NCBI GenBank assembly: GCA_947372535.1
Contig: CANBUA010000302.1
Span: 1-5,058, forward strand
Direction of reading: 5' to 3'
Length of the DNA: 5,058 nt
Source: Burkholderiales bacterium
Lineage (GTDB): Bacteria; Pseudomonadota; Gammaproteobacteria; Burkholderiales; Burkholderiaceae
Shown here piece after piece: positions 1 through 5,058 of this stretch (positions are counted from its first letter, which is position 1; the number at the start of each line of letters is the position of its first letter). A program made the position numbers and the translations under genes. The notes under the pieces are model-generated. The model worked only from the letters and a program-made list of their open reading frames with translations. It ran no database searches and had not been told where the DNA came from.

Positions 1-785
1 AGCAGCGCGAAATTGTGCGAAGGACCGAAGAACTGTTTGGCTTGGTTGACCGCATCGAATCCCGCTACACCGCCATGCTTGCCCACGCCCAACGCTTGGT
101 CCCCCAAGTCCTGGCCAAGGCCTTCCGTGGCGAGTTGGTTCAGCAAGACCCGCAAGACGAACCCGCCAGCGTGTTGCTCCAGCGTCTGGCCGCCAGCCAG
201 CCTGTCAAAGCGCCCATCTCGCGCGACAGGCCCCGTGCGAGACCCCTGGTGCAGCCCGACCCGCCCGAACTCAAACCAAGCGATTGGGCCACCTTGCCCA
301 GCGGCGAATGGGTCGCCCCGGCTGATCCTCAAGGCCAGGCCACCACCGTTTGCCTCACCGCCGTGTTGAGGGCCTGGGGCCAACCCATGCCCGAACGCGA
401 CGCTCGCTTGGCCACTCTGTTGTGCCAGCAGCCCCGCCTTTTCACCACTGTGTTGCCCGCAGCACAAGCCAAGCAGTGGTCGCGTCTGGTGGGCGATGAC
501 GCCAAAGCCTTGCCCGCCAAGGTGGCCCGCATCCAGCCTGCGGCCAACCATCATTGGGGGCAAGCCTTCAAGCGCATGAGGGCGAGCGGAGATCTGGTTG
601 AGTCAGGCAGTGGTGACAACGCCACCTGGGCCCTGGGCTCCGGCGCAGTGGGCATCACCACCACGGGCTGGCCCGATGGCCGAGCCGCGTTCGTGGTCGC
701 GCACTTGAGGGCCCATGGCATCGCTTCGGTCCTGCCCGCACTGGAGCCTGCCGCGCAGGAGTTCGTCAATGTCAGAGCAGCCTGA
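1..785 (+). CDS. hsdS: Type I restriction-modification specificity subunit, 3' part, with long C-terminal extension
   Basis: The reading frame is open from the left edge (first full codon at 3) to TGA at 783-785, giving 260 visible residues; the start and both main target-recognition domains lie outside the window. Visible residues 1-66 match the end of HsdS proteins: QREIVRRTEELF, DRIESRY, then the conserved LAKAFRGELVQQDP and DEPASVLLQRL. This is the distal conserved helix, which packs against HsdM, and the loop after it. HsdS normally ends about here. This protein continues for some 190 residues: a Pro/Arg-rich linker (about 67-95), then a compact part (about 100-220) ending in a winged-helix-like stretch (WGQAFKRMRASGDLVES followed by ATWALG), then an Ala-rich tail. 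HsdS directs methylation and cleavage by the HsdM/HsdR complex to a bipartite DNA site. The family call for the first 66 residues is firm; the role of the extension is unknown. An internal GTG at 15 is not the start, because the family match continues upstream of it. Confidence 0.92.
   Translation, partial: QREIVRRTEELFGLVDRIESRYTAMLAHAQRLVPQVLAKAFRGELVQQDPQDEPASVLLQRLAASQPVKAPISRDRPRARPLVQPDPPELKPSDWATLPSGEWVAPADPQGQATTVCLTAVLRAWGQPMPERDARLATLLCQQPRLFTTVLPAAQAKQWSRLVGDDAKALPAKVARIQPAANHHWGQAFKRMRASGDLVESGSGDNATWALGSGAVGITTTGWPDGRAAFVVAHLRAHGIASVLPALEPAAQEFVNVRAA
201..782 (+). other. HsdS C-terminal extension, winged-helix-like, function unknown
   Basis: This part of the HsdS frame lies beyond the usual end of the family. 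It starts with a proline- and arginine-rich linker. It continues with helices around the AVLRAWGQPMPERDARLATLL segment (visible residues about 120-140) and a block rich in hydrophobic and tryptophan positions. The sequence WGQAFKRMRASGDLVESG with a downstream TWALGS resembles the recognition helix and wing of a winged helix-turn-helix domain, judged by pattern only. Codon use does not change at the boundary, so this is not a read-through of non-coding DNA. It may be a separate domain fused to HsdS that links the restriction-modification complex to the ATPase encoded next. Confidence 0.5.
757..761 (+). promoter_or_regulatory. Ribosome binding site that decides the ATPase start
   Basis: AGGAG lies seven bases before the ATG at 769, inside the end of hsdS. 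The same frame also has an upstream ATG at 715, but the residues it would add (MASLRSCPHWSLPRRSSS) look like out-of-frame translation of hsdS. The site therefore favours 769 as the start. Confidence 0.75.
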
Positions 786-2751
786 TCTGTTCGGGCGCAC
801 GGCCCTGTCGGTCAACCCACCGCCAGGGGTCACTCAGCCCGTGCTGTGGGTGCGCCGCCTCACCATCTGGCGCGAGCCCGGTGAGCCGGTGCGTACCATC
901 GAACTCAGGCCCGGTTTGAACTTCGTCTGGTCGCCTGACCCGGCTGATATCCAAGGCCTGCGCGAGGCGGGCAGAGAGGGCGACCTGGGTCATGGCGCTG
1001 GCAAGACCCTGTTTTGCCGCCTGTTGCGTTACTGCCTGGGCGAAGACAGGTTCGCCCCGGAAGCCCAAAGGCTCAGCATTGGCCGGGCCTTTCTCAATGG
1101 CTGGGTGTCGGCTGAGGTGATGTTGCAAGGCCAGCTCTGGGGCGTGCTGCGGCCCCTGGGGGCCAATCGCAGTCACCTCGCAGTTGAGGGCGTTTTGCCT
1201 GAGCAACTGTTTGACCGACTGAACCAGCCCACAGGCATGGGACCCTTGCTGAAGGCCATCGAAGCGCAGGTGCTCACGCCCGATGTGGCCATGCGCATGC
1301 CCGTTCTGCGGGAGCACGACGCCTGGCGCGTGGCACTGGCTTGGCTGACACGCGATCAGGAGTGTCGCTTCAACCATGTGCTGGAGTGGCGTGCCGTTGA
1401 ATCGGATTCCGACTCCCCCACGCGAGCCATGTCCAAGGGGCGCTTGCAAGATGCCTTGCGGGTGCTGATTGGGGCCATTTCCGTGGAAGAAATCGCCTTG
1501 CAAGAGGCCATGTCCACCAAAGCAGAAACCCACAAAACCCAGTTGCAGGATGAGGCGCGGCGGGCATGGTCCTGCCAGCGAACCAGGTTCAGCATCATCC
1601 AGACGCTGGAGCTGACGGCGGACGATGTGCCCGATGGCAAGCTGGGCATTGAGTCGCTGCAACAGGCAGCTCGTCGGCATCTGGCCAACGTGAGCCAGGT
1701 CAGCCCTGGCGTGGACGTGTCCAACCTGGATGACTTGCGACAGCGTTACCGCGAGGCTGAGTCGAACGTTGGTGAACTGGCCAACAAGCTGGCGGGCTTG
1801 GCAGGCAGCTTGGAGCCGCATCAGGAGCTGCTGCGCCAATACCGGGCAGACTTGCCGTTCAGCTCGGTTCAAGTCCGTGCGGCTGAGGTACCCCAGTGCC
1901 AGATTTGTGAGGTGCCCATCGACCGGGTCAAGGCAGAGGGGTGCAAGCTGTCCCACAAACTGCCAGATCTGGATGGCTTGAAGAAGCGGCATGAAGAGCT
2001 GACGCTGAAGGTCAGCAAGCAGGAGGCGCTTGTCGCGGGCGTGCAATCATCTGTCACAGGATTGAATCAGCAGTTGGCGCCAGCGCGGGCCTCGCGAGAC
2101 ACCCTCAAACAGGCGTTGAGTCAGGCTGAAAAGTTGAATGAGCAACGCTCGTCTGTTTGGTTCAAGGCGCGCAGGACGCTGGATGACATCAAGCGCCTTG
2201 GTAGTGACTGGGACGAGTGGGAGTTGGCGCAACGACAAGTGGCCGAGGCCGCTACGCAGCTTGATGCGGACCGTGAAAGGTTGACGGCATTCAGAGGGCG
2301 CCAGGCAGTGGTCTTTGACAAACTGTCTGCTTACTTCGATGCCATCATTCGCGCGACGGTAGGTCCGTCGGCAACGGGCCGGATCCATCTGGATGGGCAG
2401 GGATTGAAGCTGGTGGTTCAGTTTGGCGGCGAGCGCTCGACGCCCGCCATCGAGTCACTGAAAGTCATCGCGTTCGATTTGGCCGTCATGTGCATGAGCA
2501 TCGAGGGTGGCACGCACCTGCCTGCGCTCCTGGTGCATGACAGCCCACGCGAGGCTGATCTGGGGCTGAGCGTGTACCACCGGCTTTTCAACATGGTCGT
2601 CGCATTGGAGGGTGAGGGCTGTTCAGCTTTCCAGTACATCGTCACCACGACCACACAGCCGCCCGCCGATTTCCAGGCCGAACCATGGTTGCGAGAGACA
2701 TTGCACGGAGCCCCCGCCACAGATCGTTTATTGAGGTGTGACTTGCCATGA
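769..2751 (+). CDS. SMC/Rad50-like ABC ATPase with mid-coil cysteine motif
   Basis: The product has 660 residues from the ATG at 769. It shows a split ABC ATPase plan. The N-terminal half-domain has a Walker A motif GHGAGKT at residues 74-80, followed by LFCRLLRYCLGE. A long, mainly helical and partly coiled-coil middle follows (about 225-515, rich in Glu, Gln, Leu and Arg). Near its centre is CQIC at 377-380, with C392 and H396 nearby, placed like the zinc hook of Rad50. The C-terminal half-domain has a signature-like stretch (FGGERSTPAIESLKVIAFD, about 552-570), a Walker B-like LPALLVHDSPRE with D591, and YIVTTTT (623-629) near the last strand. The residue after the Walker B aspartate is Ser, not the usual catalytic Glu; a Glu follows at 595. 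Such proteins bind and hydrolyse ATP and usually clamp or tether DNA. The start overlaps hsdS by 17 bases and the stop overlaps the next gene by ATGA. The ATPase class is secure; the exact subfamily (for example of the ABC three-component type) is not. Confidence 0.85.
   Translation: MSEQPDLFGRTALSVNPPPGVTQPVLWVRRLTIWREPGEPVRTIELRPGLNFVWSPDPADIQGLREAGREGDLGHGAGKTLFCRLLRYCLGEDRFAPEAQRLSIGRAFLNGWVSAEVMLQGQLWGVLRPLGANRSHLAVEGVLPEQLFDRLNQPTGMGPLLKAIEAQVLTPDVAMRMPVLREHDAWRVALAWLTRDQECRFNHVLEWRAVESDSDSPTRAMSKGRLQDALRVLIGAISVEEIALQEAMSTKAETHKTQLQDEARRAWSCQRTRFSIIQTLELTADDVPDGKLGIESLQQAARRHLANVSQVSPGVDVSNLDDLRQRYREAESNVGELANKLAGLAGSLEPHQELLRQYRADLPFSSVQVRAAEVPQCQICEVPIDRVKAEGCKLSHKLPDLDGLKKRHEELTLKVSKQEALVAGVQSSVTGLNQQLAPARASRDTLKQALSQAEKLNEQRSSVWFKARRTLDDIKRLGSDWDEWELAQRQVAEAATQLDADRERLTAFRGRQAVVFDKLSAYFDAIIRATVGPSATGRIHLDGQGLKLVVQFGGERSTPAIESLKVIAFDLAVMCMSIEGGTHLPALLVHDSPREADLGLSVYHRLFNMVVALEGEGCSAFQYIVTTTTQPPADFQAEPWLRETLHGAPATDRLLRCDLP
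1897..1956 (+). other. Zinc-hook-like motif in the ATPase coiled coil
   Basis: This segment encodes C377-Q-I-C380, then C392 and H396 (GCKLSH). CxxC at the turn between two coiled-coil arms is the Rad50 zinc-hook arrangement. The extra Cys and His could complete a single-chain four-ligand site instead of one shared between two subunits. Zinc binding is inferred from spacing only. Confidence 0.55.
2733..2738 (+). promoter_or_regulatory. Ribosome binding site for the DUF5655 gene
   Basis: GAGGTG lies nine bases before the ATG at 2748, within the last codons of the ATPase gene. It supports this start and allows both reinitiation from the ATGA overlap and independent ribosome loading. Confidence 0.6.
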
Positions 2752-3719
2752 GCGACATCAAGCTTTTCCGCCTGGCCAACGGCCTGGCCACCGAGTTACA
2801 AGGCGATGCATCCGATCTGGAAAGGCCATTGCAACACCTCATCGAGGCCAACCTCGAAGTGCTGCTGGGCATCCGCTTTTTGGCCACCGAGTACTCCACC
2901 GGCAAAACCCACGGCGGCCGCATCGATACCCTTGGGCTGGATGAAAACAACTGCCCGGTGATCCTGGAGTACAAGCGCTCGGTCGGCGAGAACGTCATCA
3001 ACCAAGGCTTGTTCTACCTGGACTGGCTGATGGACCACCAGGCTGAATTCAAGCTGCTGGCGCTCGACAAGTTCGGTAAGCCTGCCTCCGACGCCATTGA
3101 TTGGAGTGCGCCGCGCCTCGTTTGCATTGCCGCTGACTTCACCAAGTACGACGGCCACGCGGTGCAGCAAATCAACCGGAACATCGAGCTGATTCGCTAC
3201 CGCCGCTTTGGGGACGAACTCCTGCTGTTCGAGCTGGCCAACGCGTCGTCGGCATCAAGTCCGAGGCCTGGGGCAAGCAAGGCCATCAAACCCGTGAAAG
3301 ACGTCAAGGAGATCGGCGGAGAGAAGCCGGTGGGCCCCGATAAGCCGTATGCCGAAACGGTGGCCGCCTTGTCTCCTGCGCTGACTGATTTGCTCGCCTC
3401 GTTGGAGGACTACACACTCTCATTGGGCGACGATGTTCAGCGCAAGGAGCTGCGTCTCTACGTGGCATTCAAACGGCTCAAGAACTTTGCAACCCTCGTT
3501 CCGCAGAAAGGCCGATTGCTGCTTTACCTGCATCTGGATCCAACCAAGGTGATGAAGCTGCTGCCCAGTGCTGAAGACGTGTCTCAGAAGGGGCATTGGG
3601 GCACCGGCGATGTGCTCATCCCGCTGGCAATGCAGGCCGATCTAGAGGCTGCGAAGCCGTTCATTGCAGAGGCCTACGAAGGGCGATCACAGGCAAGCCG
3701 GAGCACCAATGTCGTCTGA
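2748..3719 (+). CDS. PD-(D/E)XK nuclease-like protein with C-terminal DUF5655-type domain
   Basis: The product has 323 residues and starts in an ATGA overlap with the ATPase stop. Residues 20-160 follow the PD-(D/E)XK nuclease order seen in NucS/DUF91-like proteins. There is an acidic helix with E33 and E37 (LIEANLEVLL). D60 in GGRIDTLGLD and ILEYKR with E74 and K76 give the D...ExK core. Then comes NVINQGLFYLDWL with Q86 and Y90, the conserved QxxxY helix. All core residues are present, so an active DNA nuclease is plausible. A Ser/Pro/Lys/Gly-rich linker (about 166-200) joins a C-terminal domain (about 205-312) containing LRLYVAFKRLKNFATLVPQ, LLLYLHLDP and KGHWGTGD. This resembles DUF5655, a domain of unknown role often found behind such nuclease domains; relatives are sometimes labelled 'predicted transport protein', but no membrane segment or signal peptide is visible. 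Its place after hsdS and an SMC-like ATPase suggests a cytoplasmic effector acting on DNA. The target is unknown. Confidence 0.82.
   Translation: MSDIKLFRLANGLATELQGDASDLERPLQHLIEANLEVLLGIRFLATEYSTGKTHGGRIDTLGLDENNCPVILEYKRSVGENVINQGLFYLDWLMDHQAEFKLLALDKFGKPASDAIDWSAPRLVCIAADFTKYDGHAVQQINRNIELIRYRRFGDELLLFELANASSASSPRPGASKAIKPVKDVKEIGGEKPVGPDKPYAETVAALSPALTDLLASLEDYTLSLGDDVQRKELRLYVAFKRLKNFATLVPQKGRLLLYLHLDPTKVMKLLPSAEDVSQKGHWGTGDVLIPLAMQADLEAAKPFIAEAYEGRSQASRSTNVV
3700..3703 (+). promoter_or_regulatory. Ribosome binding site that favours the 3709 start
   Basis: GGAG lies five bases before the ATG at 3709, inside the end of the DUF5655 gene. An in-frame upstream ATG at 3664 would give a longer overlap of 56 bases and adds residues (MQRPTKGDHRQAGAP) that look like shadow coding. 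The later start is preferred. Confidence 0.55.
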
Positions 3720-4746
3720 AGCGCACCAGATCGATCCGCAGGATGCATCTCTGTTGATCGCGTTGTTCAAAGCCTCGGAATCGGTTAAGCCATGGGTAGA
3801 GGTGAACGCGTTTCGCCATGCCCACGTTGAACGCCGGAAGGACATTGATCGTCTCAATCAAATGGGGTTCATTCGCAAAGAGCGAATCGGTGAGCAGGAG
3901 TTCTACTGCTTGAGCTTGACCGTGCTGAAGCAGCTTGGGGAGCAGCCCGCCTTCGCGGAGATTCTTGAAACGGCGAATTCAATGTGGCAAGCGTTTCGAG
4001 GGCACTTCAAGAAGTCATCGAGTGCGCCAGTCACCTTGAGAGCGATTTCAGATCTGATCGGCAAGCCACTGGACCAAGTGACCCTCGTGCATACCTACAT
4101 GCGTGAGTGGTGGCATACCCCTCACTGTCACACGCCTGCTGATGCGATGTACCAGTCGGTGATCGTCAACGAACATGTGTTCGATCATTCATCATTCGAT
4201 GACTGCATTCGGGAGCTAAGCCAGTTTCAGTTGACTGGCCTTCACACTGTTCCCAACGGCTTTCGAGTTTCTTCAGCCTTGATCGACAGCTCGGAGGCTC
4301 TAGCTGCTTCATCATTGCCAGCCTTCGTGGAGCCATCTTGGTTCGACAAGTTGCCGCAACATGCGCAGGCGCTCATGCGTGAGATGCATGTGGCCCGCCA
4401 CTCTGGCCTCGTGGCGCTGACGGCGATGGGCATCCGAGCGGTGATCGACGTGGTGGCCGATGACTTGCTCAAGTCTGCTGAGTGGGGCTTTGGGGAAAAG
4501 CTAACCGCTCTCCATGAAGATGAACACCTGACGGCAGATCAGCTTCAAACGATCAAGGCGGTGGTTGAGGTTGGCCACGCTGCAGCGCACCGGGCGCACG
4601 TTCCCTCAGATCGAGATGTGCAGTTGATGCAGGAGGCCCTGGACCATGTGTTGTGTTCGGCCTACGGTCTGCAGAACGCACAGCAAGAACTGGCGTCGAG
4701 AACGCCTGTCGGCTCAAAACCCACCAAGCGCCGTAAGGTCAGCTAG
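3709..4746 (+). CDS. DUF4145 domain protein with winged-helix-like N-terminus
   Basis: The product has 345 residues from the ATG at 3709, overlapping the previous stop by 11 bases. Residues about 10-75 look like a winged helix: helices LLIALFKASESV and RRKDIDRLNQMGFIRKE, then a wing-like EQEFYCLSL. A second helical block (about 105-170) is not recognised. Residues about 208-325 match the DUF4145 pattern: LPQHAQALMREMHVARHSG, then AMGIRAVIDVVADDL with R243, FGEKLTALHEDEHLTADQL, and VGHAAAHRAH with G289, H290 and H294. DUF4145 occurs alone and also at the N-terminus of some HsdR subunits; it is small, helical, and of unknown activity. The tail KPTKRRKVS is strongly basic. By hand count, 4261-4320 has 30 G+C in 60 bases against 42 in 60 for 301-360, so this gene is less GC-rich than hsdS and may have a separate origin. 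It is likely an adaptor or effector in the same operon; no function can be assigned from sequence. Confidence 0.8.
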   Translation: MSSEAHQIDPQDASLLIALFKASESVKPWVEVNAFRHAHVERRKDIDRLNQMGFIRKERIGEQEFYCLSLTVLKQLGEQPAFAEILETANSMWQAFRGHFKKSSSAPVTLRAISDLIGKPLDQVTLVHTYMREWWHTPHCHTPADAMYQSVIVNEHVFDHSSFDDCIRELSQFQLTGLHTVPNGFRVSSALIDSSEALAASSLPAFVEPSWFDKLPQHAQALMREMHVARHSGLVALTAMGIRAVIDVVADDLLKSAEWGFGEKLTALHEDEHLTADQLQTIKAVVEVGHAAAHRAHVPSDRDVQLMQEALDHVLCSAYGLQNAQQELASRTPVGSKPTKRRKVS

Positions 4747-4870
4747 TTTCTGCGAACATCTGAACCAATCCGCTGACTGCTTACGGACTCTATTCCTGTG
4801 GAGGCAATCGAAGTCGGCCAACCTTTACGGACTCTATTCCATGGTTACTGACTCTATTCCGTTGAACCAC
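4747..4870 (+). other. Non-coding junction between the cassette and gph
   Basis: This 124-base gap lies between the TAG of the DUF4145 gene and the likely gph start. It holds three direct repeats and no convincing stem-loop terminator or sigma-70 promoter. GGAGG at 4800-4804 looks like a ribosome binding site but has no start codon at a useful distance. The gap marks the change from accessory genes to a probable housekeeping gene. Confidence 0.6.
4781..4860 (+). repeat. Three direct copies of a 16-base repeat
   Basis: TTACGGACTCTATTCC occurs at 4781-4796 and 4825-4840, and as TTACTGACTCTATTCC at 4845-4860. Starts are 44 and 20 bases apart, close to whole numbers of DNA helical turns, so the copies would lie on roughly one face of the helix. 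All copies point the same way, and the flanks between them are not conserved. Possible explanations are binding sites for a regulator of gph, the multiple end repeats of a transposon (as in IS21 or Tn7-like ends), or a dispersed genomic repeat. The window alone cannot separate these. Confidence 0.85.
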
Positions 4871-5058
4871 ATGCCCTACCAAGCCGCCATCATCGACCTC
4901 GACGGTACGCTCGTCGACACCCTGGGTGACTTCCAGATCATCCTGGCCCACACCCTGTCCGACATGGGCTGCCACGCCATCGAGATCGCGCGGGTGGACC
5001 GCCATTTCCTCTCGCTCACCGTGGGCAAGGGCTCCGAAGACCTGCTGCGCAAATCCAT
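4871..5058 (+). CDS. gph: HAD-family hydrolase, probably phosphoglycolate phosphatase, 5' part
   Basis: The frame from the ATG at 4871 runs off the right edge with no stop, giving 62 full codons. The protein starts MPYQAAIIDLDGTLVDTLGD. D9-L-D11-G-T is HAD motif I, with the aspartyl nucleophile D9 and acid/base D11. The following helix (FQIILAHTLSDMG) and VGKGSEDLLRK (residues about 51-61) fit the cap domain of Gph-type phosphatases, which remove phosphate from 2-phosphoglycolate. The HAD family is certain; the substrate is inferred from similarity to betaproteobacterial Gph. No strong ribosome binding site precedes 4871. The same frame stays open upstream to an ATG at 4841 (would add MVTDSIPLNH), which falls between repeats two and three and also lacks a clear binding site. 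The 4871 start is chosen because it begins directly before the conserved first strand. Confidence 0.85.
   Translation, partial: MPYQAAIIDLDGTLVDTLGDFQIILAHTLSDMGCHAIEIARVDRHFLSLTVGKGSEDLLRKS

Noticed and set aside
13..369. Plus-strand open frame of 118 residues overlapping hsdS
   Set aside because: It is in a different frame from the clear HsdS match, is Pro/Ser-rich and has no family features.
772..2046. Long open frame on the minus strand (424 residues)
   Set aside because: It lies wholly opposite the ATPase gene, has a composition typical of antisense GC-rich DNA (rich in Gln, His, Leu, Arg) and shows no recognisable motif.
4378..4401. RX6H (R224, H231) in the DUF4145 protein as a HEPN ribonuclease motif
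   Set aside because: It lies in the first helix of the DUF4145 region, not near the end where HEPN catalytic motifs sit. The G289-H290...H294 region has no canonical RX4-6H, so RNase activity is not supported.
4800..4804. GGAGG as a ribosome binding site for a small gene
   Set aside because: No ATG, GTG or TTG occurs 4 to 12 bases downstream.
4781..4860. CRISPR array
   Set aside because: The repeats are only 16 bases, the intervals are unequal (28 and 4 bases between copies), and no cas gene is present.
4844..4868. Possible hairpin GGTT...AACC before gph
   Set aside because: The stem is about four base pairs with a long loop and no T-run, too weak for a terminator or riboregulator.

Overview
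The window looks like a GC-rich betaproteobacterium, probably of the Comamonadaceae. The evidence is codon choice (heavy use of GCC, CTG, CGC and ACC), the style of the partial phosphoglycolate phosphatase at the right edge, and the absence of any eukaryotic or Gram-positive traits. This is a judgement from the sequence alone, without a database search.

Layout. Positions 1-785 hold the 3' part of a type I restriction-modification specificity subunit (HsdS). Its ordinary C-terminal end is followed by an unusual extension of about 190 residues. Three more genes follow on the same strand, each overlapping the one before by a few bases. The first (769-2751) is an SMC/Rad50-like ABC ATPase with a cysteine pair in the middle of its coiled coil. 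The second (2748-3719) is a PD-(D/E)XK nuclease-like protein with a C-terminal DUF5655-type domain. The third (3709-4746) has a winged-helix-like N-terminus and a C-terminal DUF4145-type domain. The overlaps of 17, 4 and 11 bases mean the four genes almost certainly form one translationally coupled operon.

After the operon comes a 124-base non-coding gap (4747-4870). It contains three direct copies of a 16-base repeat, TTACGGACTCTATTCC, the last with one change. A HAD-family hydrolase, probably phosphoglycolate phosphatase (gph), then starts and runs off the right edge. The gap looks like the junction between an accessory defence-type cassette and a housekeeping gene.

How the genes may work together (inference): HsdS gives DNA sequence recognition. 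The ATPase could sense or move on DNA. The nuclease-like protein could cut, and the DUF4145 protein could act as an adaptor or a further effector. No hsdM or hsdR is visible, and they may lie to the left. A tail-extended HsdS fused by operon structure to an SMC-like ATPase, a NucS/DUF5655-like nuclease and a DUF4145 protein is the most notable content. It is a candidate variant or add-on of type I restriction-modification that merits comparison across genomes.
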